DNA of 14,482 bases from an uncultured bacterium (GTDB lineage: Bacteria > Patescibacteria > JAEDAM01 > Absconditabacterales > Absconditicoccaceae), in contig CALFEN010000226.1 in the NCBI GenBank assembly GCA_937950065.1, forward strand, positions 1-14,482, given 5' to 3'. This document shows positions 1 to 9,081 of the stretch, piece by piece. The first letter of the stretch is position 1. Every line of letters begins with the position of its first letter. A program made the position numbers and the translations under genes. The notes below the pieces were generated by a model that saw only the letters and a program-made list of their open reading frames with translations, was not told where the DNA came from and made no database searches.

Positions 1-49
1 TTATTTCTAGTTTATATTTTTTCGGAGTATGTTTTTTTCTTTCTGACAT
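1..49 (-). CDS. N-terminal fragment of a leftward gene, function unknown
   Basis: Only the first 16 codons are inside the window, beginning MSERKKHTPKKYKLEI, with no stop before the window edge. The ATG lies about 40 bases from a plausible leftward promoter. The basic start with H-T-P-K faintly recalls N-termini of some IS3-type OrfA transposases, but 16 residues cannot support a family call. It is divergent from the Mrr-type nuclease gene and could share control with it. Confidence 0.4.
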   Translation of the reverse strand, partial: MSERKKHTPKKYKLEI

Positions 50-84
50 TGTTATTCTTGGTTAATATTAAAAAACTATATATA

Positions 85-113
85 CCTATATATTTTTACA
101 CGAAGATTTTCAA
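85..113 (-). promoter_or_regulatory. Putative leftward promoter of the partial gene
   Basis: On the minus strand, TTGAAA (108-113) is followed after 17 bases by TATAGG (85-90), or after 15 bases by TATATA (87-92). This sits about 40 bases upstream of the ATG at 49. In sequence this AT-rich such matches arise easily; its position is the main support. Confidence 0.35.
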
Positions 114-154
114 GTGGTTTTTCTAGTTTAGTAAACATATTGAAAAATTACTTG
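111..154. promoter_or_regulatory. Inverted repeat across two divergent -35 elements (possible operator)
   Basis: The arms are CAAGTGGTTTTT (111-122) and AAAAATTACTTG (143-154). They are complementary at 10 of 12 positions, and the other two would be G-U pairs in RNA. The left arm overlaps the leftward -35 and the right arm overlaps the rightward -35. A protein bound to both arms could control both genes; that role is inferred from position. Confidence 0.35.
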
Positions 155-179
155 TAATTAAAACACAAATTACTATAAT
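152..179 (+). promoter_or_regulatory. Putative promoter of the Mrr-type nuclease gene
   Basis: TTGTAA (152-157), a 16-base spacer and TATAAT (174-179). The predicted transcript start would leave a leader of about 20 bases before the ATG at 207. Spacer and leader length match the promoter predicted for the helicase gene. Confidence 0.45.
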
Positions 180-206
180 TAATAATGTTCTATTATACTA
201 TAAAAA

Positions 207-1736
207 ATGGCTAGATATGAAGAGATAATTACAAACTTAATTTCTTGAGAAAAAGTTTTAATCAAATCTAATGATTATTATTCTTTTCTTTCAAAAAAAG
301 AAAAAAAAATTGCTATTCGAGAGAAACAAAATTCTATAAACACTGCTAAAACTACAGCAGAAGAAAAAACTCGTGAATGCGAAGAGACGATTAATAATAA
401 CAGGGATATCCTTTGTTTTACATTGGATCGTGATGATAAAATAAATCGAAATAAATTATATATAACTGCAAATTTTTCTTGAATAAAACCAGTAGAACCA
501 ACCATGACTACAGTTAAAGATAATTTTCTTAAAGAAAATGTATTTTGGGAATTTCTAAAATTAATTTTAAAAACCATTTTTGAAAACAAAATCAAGTTAG
601 AATATGAAAATCAAATAATTCAGTATAATAAAGATATAAAAATTTTTGAAAAGGAAGAAAATACATTTGAAAAAAATAAATCAGAACATAATGAGAAAAT
701 AAATTCTTTAAAGGAATTTTATGAAAATAATATAGAAAGTGGTGTCTTGAATTATATCTCTATGGTGCTTGAAAATTCTGAATATCCTGATAATATAGTA
801 TTAAATAGCGAAACTTTTTATGATAAAAAATCTAAGTTATTCCTAATTGATATGGAATTGCCTAATACAATTGATATTTCAAATATAGTATGATATAAAT
901 ATTCAAATTCTAAATGAATAGAACCTATATTAATGAAAACTAAGGAATATGAAAGTTATTATAACAATATCTTATATCAAATTTCTTTAAGAACAATTCA
1001 TGAAATTTTTGAGTCTGACTATAAAGATTTAATTGATCTTGTTGTTTTTAATGGCTGGGTATCATGAGATGATAAAAGAACATGACAGCCAATTAGAAAT
1101 TGTATTATGACTGTTCAGGTAGATAGAGAAAGTTTTCTAAAAATAAATTTATCAAGAGTTGATGTCGTTGAATGTTTTAAATGATTAAAATGAATAACTT
1201 CTTGAAATCTTGTAAACCTTTCTCCTGTTAAACCAATAATGAAAATTGATTACAATGATAAAAGGATTATAAGCTCAGATGAGGTTATAGATAATATATG
1301 AGATACAAATTTAGCTTCAATGGATTGGCAAGATTTTGAAGTATTAATTAGAGATTTATTTAATAGAATGTTTGCTAATGATTGATGTAAAGTTGAAGTC
1401 ACTCAGACTTCAAGAGATGCTTGAGTAGATGCTATTATTTTTGATGAAGATCCGATAAGGTGATGAAAATATGTGGTACAAGCAAAGAGGTATAATAATA
1501 TTGTCCCACTTACAGCAGTAAGAGATTTATACTGAACAATGATAAATGAGTGAGCAGTAAAATGAATATTAGTAACAACATCATATTTTTGAAAAGACTC
1601 GCTTGAATTTATTAAGGATAAACCAATTAAACTAATCAATTGAGAAGAACTGATATTTTGGTTTAATGAACATTGATATAATATGAAAATTGAGCTTCAA
1701 AATAAGAAAAAAATGAAATCTAAAAACATGTATTAA
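207..1736 (+). CDS. Mrr-type restriction endonuclease (Mrr_cat domain), UGA-Gly decoded
   Basis: Predicted DNA endonuclease of 509 residues when UGA is read as Gly; 20 in-frame TGAs and only a couple of GGN glycines. The ATG at 207 follows an in-frame TAA two codons upstream; no Shine-Dalgarno is seen. Residues 30-190 are Lys/Glu/Asn-rich and probably partly coiled coil. A conserved middle segment contains VDRESFLKINLSRVD. The C-terminal Mrr_cat domain starts near MDWQDFEVLIRDLF and carries the PD-(D/E)xK core: D404 and D408 in the R-D-A-G-V-D segment, then Q425-A-K427 in VVQAKRYN. Next come LYGTMINEGAVKGILVTTS and a final ING segment, all typical of the family. Mrr-like enzymes usually cut modified or foreign DNA, but the target here cannot be read. 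The gene is convergent with the helicase-nuclease; the 149-base gap between them has no clear terminator. Confidence 0.9.
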
Positions 1737-1885
1737 TAACAGCATATCCGAAGAGAAAATAATTAATATAAAGATAGTTGAAGATAAATTAAAAAATTTT
1801 ATATAGAAATATATTATATTTAGTTGGGAAAGCATAAAATAAGGCAAATTTAAATGTTGCTTTGAGTTCCTTTATTTAAGTAATT

Positions 1886-4800
1886 TTATTTATTTTCTGG
1901 ATTCTTATATGAATCTAGAAGTTTTTCTATCTCTCTTTCAGGATTCTGAAATCGATTTTTACTCCATATTCTTATAAATTTGAATCAAAATTTTTCTTCA
2001 ATAAACTTTTGTCTGTATCTATCCCTTAATCTATCGTCTTCTCTTGAATGATAAGCTGCTCAATCGCATTCTATAGCAATCTTCTTTTTGTTTACTTCAT
2101 TTTGTAAAGGAATTATAGCAAAATCTATCCTATATTTTCACACCTTATATTGAGGTTTTATTTTCTCTTTATCTATGTATTTGATCAAATATTGATAAAC
2201 TTCTTCTTCAAATGTAGAATCCATTTGATCTATTCAATAATTGCATTCTATCTCTTTTTTGTCAAATAAATTCAATACATTCTTTCGTCAATTTTCGTCT
2301 AACTTACTAACGCATTCGCTATATGATAAATAAGCATACAAATAATCCTTTCATTCCATTAATCAATCTTTGGTTAATATTTGAGAGTAATATTCTTTGG
2401 GAATTGAATTCAATATAAAAACTTTCCTTTTTGCTCTTGTTATCAAAACATTTAAGAATCTATATCAATATTTTTTGTTAATTGGACCATAATTTTGTAT
2501 AAATACTCAGTCAATTCTTTTTCAAAAAGTCGGAGATATTATAATTATATCTCTTTCATCTCATTGTATAGTGTCTAAATTTTTTACAAAAAAGGTATTA
2601 CGGTCGTACTTGTTCATATCTGATTTAAAATCTTCATCAATATCTTTTTCATTTTCTATAAGAGATCTTATATATTCCTGTTGATACTGATTAAAAGTAG
2701 CTATTCATATTGAGGGTGAAGGAATAGTCCTTTTATTTTGTGCAAAAAGTTCCTTTAATAATAATATTACTTCCTTTCATTCTTTTTCATTAATTCATTG
2801 TTTATTGTCATAGATTCAATTGATTTCTCTAAAATCAATAGGAATGTAATTTTTTTCGTTAGGGAGAGAAATTAATTTTCATTTATAAAACGCTCTATTA
2901 GAAAATTCTATCAGTAAAGGATGTTCAGATCTATAATGATAATTTAACATGTATTCTTTATATCAATCCTCTATTCAAAAATCTAAAAGAGATTCACAAC
3001 TCGCTTTATCCTTCTCTGAATTTTGAAGTATATCTTCATTCTCGTCATCTTTATTTTCTTCGGAATCAGACATTTTATCATATTTATTGCTATCAAAAAA
3101 CGATGATGGTGGCATTTGCTTATTATCTCAACAGATAATATGCTTTTTTCATCTTATCAAACTACAATAGGAATCTTCTATTCTGATTTGGCTTGCTTCA
3201 TCAAAAAGGACTACATCAAATAATCATTTAGTAAGAGGGAATAAACTTGAACAAACTGACGGATTTGCTAAGACAATAGGGAAAGCATTGGAAAATATAG
3301 AGAAATCAGTTTTAATTATTTTTCTAAGACTATTTCTTCTTCATCAAGTATTTCACCTTTTATTATAAAGCGATTGCAAAAAGCCTTTTTTTAAAAATTC
3401 TTTCTCTTCAACAGATTCAATAAACATATTATTCCGTCTATTTTCTATACTTTTTTTCTGATCATTAGATAAACTATCTGATATCTTTTCAAAATTTTCT
3501 ATAAAATCATTATCTCAAGGTATTTCATTATATATATTTCTAAGTATATTTTCTATAAAATGATATCTAAAAATATTTGAGATATCTGATGTTTTATAAT
3601 TTTTTATTAGCATATCTATAAAATTTTTATCTTTTCCATTTTGAGCTAAATAATATTTCTTCCATTCATATATTTTATCTAATTCAGAGATTTCTTTTCG
3701 TAAATTTTTATTTAATTTTTCTAAGTTTTTTCTTTCAGATTCTATAATATCTTCATTAAAATTTTCAATAAAATTTTTATCTAATTTAATAGAAAAAGAT
3801 TCAACTTTATCTAATAAAAATTTATAATATTTATTTAAATTAATTTTAAACTCTTTGTAAGATGATATATCTTTTTCAAATTTTTCAGAATGGATATTGC
3901 TAAATTTAAACCATTCAAAACTATTGAATTTTAATATATTATTTCCCAAATCATTCAATATCAGTGATAAATTTTCTAATTCCTTCTTTTTTTCAAAATT
4001 TTTATAAATATTAAATTTGATATTATAGTATTTTATTAGTATATCTAATTCGGTTATTTTTGAGGTTATATCCTCATTTCTGAGAAATATATCTTTATAT
4101 TTCTTAGAGAATATTGATAAAAATTTTATTTTAAAATTAGGAAATCCTTTAAAAGAATACACTTCATCTCAATATTTTTTGCTTTGAGTTAATAAACATA
4201 TTAATTCATTTTGTTTTTTATATATTTTATTTAAATCATTTCAGAATGCTTCTGCAGAAGACTTATAGAAATTTTTTATTTCGACTCATTGGTTAAATAT
4301 ATTTTCTATATATTTAAATATTTCATCAGCATGTTCTCCGCTATATAAACTAGATTCCTCTTTATATATTTCTTTTAAAGCATTATTGTTTTTACTTAAG
4401 TTCTGGATTGGATTATATATTTTCTTATCAAAAATTTCTTTTCAATAAATTTCTATGGATTTAGAATTAATTTCAGAAATATTATTTAATATATTTTCTA
4501 CTATTAAATCTACATTTTTAATTAGGTGTCTTATTTGATTTCAAATACTATTTATAATATCCTTCAGATCTATCTTTGATTTAATTAATGATTCAATTAT
4601 CTTTTTAAGGTCTGCCAAATCCTCATTTAATTCATCTCTTAAATCAAATAAATCTTTGGAGAAAAAATTATCTCCTAAATTATTTAGTAAAGATCTCTCA
4701 AATTTATCTGAATATAATTTCCCTATATTATTTATGATACCATTGTATAAATTGTATATGTCTGTATTATCAATAGAATTTTCCTGTATATAATTATGAA

Positions 4801-6133
4801 TTTCTTTATCTAAATTAATTCATAAATTTTTATATTTTAAATATTCTCAGACTAAACTTTTGAAATTTTTTTTATCTAATCTATTTTTCCTTAAATTATT
4901 AAAATTTTTTTTATATTTATCCAAATTCTCTTTAAAATTAGCAATATTTTTTAAATATAAATTCTCATCAAAGTTTGTATTTAAATACTGTATCTTATTC
5001 CCTAATTCAGAGTATTTTCATCTAACCTGATCAACTATATAATTTCTATCTTTATTTACATCATCTATTAACACAGAAAGTTTATCAAGTCAATCTTTTC
5101 ACAGATTTTTTCTTATAATTTCCAACGCTGTCCTTTTATCACAAACTACAAGACATTTTTTGCCATTATCCAATGCATTTACTAATATTGCTGTTATAGT
5201 CTGACTTTTACCAGTTCATGGAGGTCATTGAATTATAATATCTTTAGAATTTCAAAGTTTTTCAATTATTGAAAACTGGGATGGATCAGTTTCTATTTTT
5301 GAAAAAGAATGCATATCTCATAATATATTCTCAGCATCTTCATTTACTTCATCAACAAAATCTAGACAATTATTTAAATCTTTTATGATAGATTGTTTTT
5401 GAGATTTAAAATTTCAAAATAGACCATATGGCAAAATTTCAAAACCTTGTATTTGTAAATCCAACTGTTCTTTTGTTTTAAATTTCTCTAGGGATCAAAT
5501 TTTAAAATTATCATGTATTCAAAGTTTTTCTTTGAAAGAGTCCATTAAATTTTTGAAATCATAATTCTGTTCAAAATCATTTTCATGGTCTATTTTTATA
5601 TTCTCTTCATACAATAGAAATGATAATAAATATCAATTTATCAACACTTCATTATCCTCATCTCTTTTTATATTGAAACAATATTTTCAAGAAAAATTTT
5701 TTGATATATCCAAATTCCATAGAAATAATGGAGCTTGTAATAATTTTTCTTTTCAATTTGAAATAAATTTTTTACAAACTATAGGATATCAAAAAGAAAA
5801 TGTTTTATATCAGTATTCGTCATACAAATCATTATATTCTTGATATATTTTTTCTAATTTTCTATAAACATTATTTTTCCTTTCGTAATATTCATCTTCA
5901 TCTTTTTCGTCATTAAACTCTCTTTTATATTTATTTAAGTCTATATCTATTTTAAAAATATCATTTTTTAATAGCCTTTTTAAAAATATATTTGAAAATG
6001 AAGGGATGAATTCATCTATTAAATGAATATCCAATCTATTGATTTGTCTTCAGGGATTACAATTTAAATGTATATTTCTGAGATTTCAAATCTTCTGTTT
6101 TTTTAGCAGTTCTTCAAGAAAATTTTTGTCCAT
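1886..6133 (-). CDS. Superfamily 1 helicase with C-terminal Vsr/MTES_1575-like nuclease
   Basis: One frame of 1415 residues free of TAA/TAG under code 25. The ATG at 6133 has an in-frame TAA two codons upstream. Walker A is GPPGTGKSQT (G303-T312), with two of its glycines written TGA. Walker B is LFDEAS (D978-E979), followed by the GDNKQMPP motif (G1002-P1009), an NLDTIQGDERD motif (Q1190-G1191) and LNVLITRAK (T1232-R1233), the late motifs of AAA_11/AAA_12-type SF1 helicases. The C-terminus has IECDGAAYHS (E1355, D1357), then RLRDRYRQ and FIRIWS, the pattern of the REase_MTES_1575/Vsr-like nuclease. About 670 residues rich in Lys, Ile, Asn and Glu separate Walker A from Walker B and are probably long coiled coils. 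The expected role is ATP-driven DNA or RNA translocation with nucleolytic attack, probably in defence. Helicases of this type (often with DUF4011) fused to Vsr-like nucleases are known from defence islands. Target and partners are unknown. Confidence 0.88.
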
Positions 6134-6556
6134 CTTTTAGGGTTAGTTATATATTTTTATATTATAATCAAAAAAAAATATATAACAAATTTTAATATAA
6201 TTTTTTATAATCAACAAATTTTACCTATTCTTAAAATATAAGTCAATATATTATATAGTATTTCTTAATAATGTATTGATTATTATAATTACTATTACTA
6301 ATTTGTCATATCAATATTTATGTGCTTGAATTTCAAAAAACCTTTTTAAATAAGAATATTTTTAAACGAATGTTTATTTTCTTTCTATCATCTTGAAGAA
6401 TGGGTTGAAAAAATTGCTAAAAATGTATATTTAATATAATGCCTATAAGAAAATTTTAGATTCTCAAAAAATTTATCAGAGGTTTATAAATTTCCTACAT
6501 TCTCTGTAAATCTATCTAAAATTAGGGCACATATTTATCATTAACCATTTATAAAG
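6134..6556. other. Intergenic stretch with possible gene relic
   Basis: 423 AT-rich bases between the helicase start and the small basic ORF. It holds the helicase promoter and a small inverted repeat (TAATAAT 6266-6272 with ATTATTA 6279-6285). From about 6365 to 6543 one plus-strand frame reads protein-like segments, including HLEEWVEKIAKN and YKFPTFSVNLSKIRAHIYH, separated by TAA stops. It has no intact start, so it may be a decayed gene, but chance cannot be excluded. No RNA gene was recognised. Confidence 0.35.
6161..6188 (-). promoter_or_regulatory. Putative promoter of the helicase-nuclease gene
   Basis: On the minus strand, TTGTTA (6183-6188), a 16-base spacer and a perfect TATAAT (6161-6166). 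The leader would be about 20 bases. Confidence 0.5.
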
Positions 6557-6685
6557 ATGGGTACATTAAAAAAACCTCCTGAAAAAAAATCATCACAGCA
6601 GGTAGATGATATTTTTCGTAAGAAAAAACTCTCTGCTGAAATTTCTATGGCTAGAACTAAGAAGAATAAAAAGCCTAAGAAATAG
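6557..6685 (+). CDS. Small basic protein, 42 residues, unknown
   Basis: ATG-GGT start after an A-rich leader, TAG stop, 42 residues. The protein begins MGTLKKPPEKKSSQQ and ends TKKNKKPKK. It is rich in lysine and has no membrane segment and no cysteine. No family was recognised; a nucleic-acid-binding or ribosome-associated role would fit the charge but is a guess. A strong terminator begins 10 bases after the stop, which argues that this stretch is transcribed as a discrete short unit. It lies just upstream of the serine recombinase in the same direction. It contains no TGA, so code 25 neither helps nor hurts the call. It could also be part of a non-coding RNA that ends at the same terminator. 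Confidence 0.5.
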   Translation: MGTLKKPPEKKSSQQVDDIFRKKKLSAEISMARTKKNKKPKK

Positions 6686-6694
6686 TTTTTTTCC

Positions 6695-6718
6695 CCGCAC
6701 TTTGGTGCGGTTTTTTTT
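6695..6718 (+). terminator. Rho-independent terminator after the small basic ORF
   Basis: Stem CCGCAC (6695-6700) with GTGCGG (6705-6710), a four-base loop TTTG, then eight T residues (6711-6718). This is one of the few G+C-rich patches in the native part of the window. The other strand has no T-run, so it acts on plus-strand transcripts. Confidence 0.85.
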
Positions 6719-6792
6719 ATTCAATAAAATTATTCTTTATTTTTTTGTTGAAATCCTTAAAATATATTCATTTATAAAAGAAATCTTTCCAA

Positions 6793-8511
6793 ATGGCTAA
6801 AAAATTTTTTGTTTATATAAGAGTATCTAAAGATTGAGAATATGATCAAAGTCTTGAAGATCAGAAAGCAATGATAATAAATAAAGCAAAAAAGGATTGA
6901 TTAACAGAAGAAGATTTAATATTTCTGGATGAAGAAAAAAAGAGTGGTAAGGCATGAAAAAAAAGAGATGTTTTTGATCATATGATACAAGAATTGAATG
7001 CTGACAGTGAAAAACATGGATCTAATATAGAGAGAAGAAAATATGGCTGAGTCTATATTTTTAAGATAGATCGCCTCTGACGTAGTGATGTAAGTTTTCA
7101 ACAGGTATTTAATCTACTTGATAAATGATATGAATTTCGTTCATGTTTGGAAAATATACAAAACACACCGACTTGACGTCTTTTATTTAGAATAATAGCA
7201 AGTTTTGCGACTTATGAAAGTGAGAAACTCTCAAATCGTGAGAGTCTGGCTAATATTTATAATATTATGCGTGAGAATTTCAAAAGTCTATGATGAACTC
7301 AGATTTTTTGATATACATTTGCAGAAGATACAAAGAAAATTAAAATAGTTCCAGAAGAAGCGGCGATTATTAGAAGAATTTATGATTTGTATATGCAGTG
7401 TGATCTCAATCAATGATTCCTTCCTTATATAGCTGGTATTATAAATAATGAATTCCATGGTTATTTAAAAAATTATATCCTTAATAAAAAAAGTGCAATA
7501 AATGAAGACAGGTTTATATGAAATATTTTAACAAATGATAATTCCTTGAGATATAATTGATACATAGAAAGAGCTTTGAATATAAACGATGAATTGATAC
7601 AACAGCAGATTGAACTATGAATTAAGGATATAAAAAATCCTTTTGATATTGAATGAATAAACAAAATTTGATGAAAAGTTGTTTTTGTTTTTAATTATCC
7701 AGAGTTGGTTATAGTTAATGATATTTTGTATTGAGAAGTAGAAAGAAAAAGATGAAAAAATAAAAGGAAAGCTAATGAAGAGAAAAAGAATGATGATTAT
7801 AGAGGGATGTTTAACGAGATACTTTTTATGGAATATAAGGGTGTAGAATATATTCTTCCATCTCCTGATATGAAAAAAGATAATTACTATTATAGAAAAT
7901 ATTTTAACGATGAAGAAACTAAGAAGAAAAAATATTTTTGAATATCAGAAAATGAGATAGAAAAAAGAATAATATCAAGTTGAATTTTGGAGGACTTTCA
8001 ATGACTTGTACAATATAAGGATGATATATATAGGAATATGTTGGAAATAAATAAGGTTGATGTAGCAAAGGAGTTAAAGAATTTAAGAGCTTCTAATGTT
8101 TTGTATAAAAATGCTGTTGATGCGACGGATTATATGATTGAAAATTGAAGAGAGATAGAATTTCAAACTAAACAGAAAAGAAAATATTTAGATTCTATTT
8201 ATGAAAACGAGCTCAGGATAAATTCGTTAGAGAAAAGTAGTTTATTAGATGTTGAAAGATATGTTGATGTCCTTAATATAAAAGATATAACTAAAGAAGA
8301 TCGCTATACAAGAAAAACATATTATCAAGCTCTTATAGAGAGAGTTGTCTTTAGTGATACTGAAGATGAATCAGAGATAGAACTGGAGCCTAAGAAAAAA
8401 TCAAAATCTAAAAAAGTCTACGAACCAAAGCCTAGTACTAAAAAAATAAAGTTATATCTATTTGGATTTGTTAGTGCTTTGCTGGATTTGGACGAGGTTA
8501 TTGAGATATAA
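6793..8511 (+). CDS. Large serine recombinase (resolvase/integrase family)
   Basis: Site-specific recombinase of 572 residues with 23 in-frame TGAs read as Gly. Resolvase domain (about 1-155): FVYIRVSKDGE with the nucleophile S12, SLEDQ, KIDRLGRS (D93-S98; R94 and R97 fit the active-site arginines; G96 is TGA), NTPTGRLLFRIIASFATYE (G128 is TGA), then a QIFGYTF segment. A Recombinase-type domain follows (about 170-290; VPEEAAIIRRIYDLY). The position of the usual zinc ribbon (about 340-370) keeps the final YYYRKYF but has no Cys-x-x-Cys pairs. Residues about 417-480 look helical or coiled coil, as in large serine integrases, and the C-terminus is Lys-rich. It would catalyse integration, excision or inversion through a 5' phosphoserine intermediate. 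Start ATG-GCT without Shine-Dalgarno. It converges on, and overlaps by 14 bases, the leftward ORF at 8498. Confidence 0.92.
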
Positions 8512-8752
8512 AATTGTTTCATATGGAAAAATCTTTATCTAATTGTTCTTTAAATCTGATTTGTATTAATTTTCTAGCTTCAGAAGTTTCTTTTCAATTT
8601 TCATTCTTGTAGCTTTTAATGAATTTTTCAAATAAATCTATAATTTCTTCTAATTCTTTATTACAATGTTCATTCAAATATAGTATATAAAATACCTTTT
8701 GGTCAGTTGCTGTATAATTTTTGAAATCAATATTTATTATGTTATTATTAAA
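8498..8752 (-). pseudogene. Open frame without a normal start, possible gene remnant
   Basis: The minus-strand frame from the TAA at 8753-8755 to the TAA at 8498-8500 reads about 84 codons. It contains protein-like text, including NEHCNKELEEIIDLFEKF and EARKLIQIRFKEQL, with two TGAs at plausible glycine positions. There is no ATG or GTG in frame; a TTG begins the NEH segment. The product is acidic to neutral and helix-prone, and no family was recognised. It may be the 3' remnant of a longer gene, or a small gene with a weak start. Its end overlaps the recombinase 3' end. Confidence 0.35.
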
Positions 8753-8817
8753 TTAATGTATAAAATTACATTAAAAATTACAGAAAGATAATCTATTAAA
8801 TATTAGTAGCAAAGCTA

Positions 8818-8840
8818 TTTATATCTAATGTAGATATAAA
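8818..8840. repeat. Perfect 10-bp inverted repeat
   Basis: TTTATATCTA (8818-8827) and TAGATATAAA (8831-8840) separated by ATG. The symmetry is typical of a dimeric protein-binding site, although AT-rich sequence produces such repeats by chance. Confidence 0.45.
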
Positions 8841-8969
8841 ATTAATAAAAAGATTTACATTAAAGTTTATATAAACAGCAATTAAAATAAATAATATAAT
8901 AGCAAAGCTGAGATATAAATGATTTATAAAGAATATCTGAAATGATCATAATCCTATATGGGTAATAAA

Positions 8970-8999
8970 ATTAGATAATAATTAGATCAAATATTAGAT
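8970..8999 (+). repeat. Three phased ATTAGAT heptamers (iteron-like)
   Basis: ATTAGAT occurs at 8970-8976, 8981-8987 and 8993-8999, with start-to-start distances of 11 and 12 bases, about one helical turn. A further direct copy is at 9069-9075. Inverted copies (ATCTAAT) are at 8823-8829 and 9037-9043. The 10-mer at 8969-8978 is the exact inverse of 9035-9044. Helically phased short repeats are typical of initiator-binding iterons or regulator sites. Confidence 0.4.
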
Positions 9000-9081
9000 G
9001 TCTTTTAAAAAACGCCTTCTTACTCGTATTATCCTTATCTAATTAATCTGGAAAAATAATTAGTATGAATTAGATTAAAAT

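Larger units (their letters stand above)
8753..9081. other. AT-rich non-coding stretch with clustered short repeats
   Basis: 329 bases with no supported gene. It contains a 10-base direct repeat TAGCAAAGCT at 8807-8816 and 8900-8909, a perfect 12-base palindrome GTTTATATAAAC at 8865-8876, and the inverted repeats and phased heptamers listed separately. It lies between the serine recombinase and the possible replication initiator, where an attachment site or origin would be expected; neither is proven. Confidence 0.4.

Noticed and set aside
278..595. Minus-strand 105-codon frame inside the Mrr-type gene
   Set aside because: It is antisense to a well-supported UGA-Gly coding frame and has no recognisable content; it arises from the AT-rich composition.
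1403..1847. Two minus-strand frames over the end of the Mrr-type gene
   Set aside because: They are antisense to the conserved Mrr catalytic domain or run into the convergent gap, with hydrophobic low-complexity text only.
1737..1885. Bidirectional terminator between the convergent Mrr-type and helicase genes
   Set aside because: Only weak short complementarities (AAAGCA/TGCTTT) without a T-run were found.
6606..6800. Plus-strand 64-codon frame across the small ORF terminator
   Set aside because: It runs through the terminator hairpin and T-run and overlaps the better-supported 42-codon ORF in another frame.
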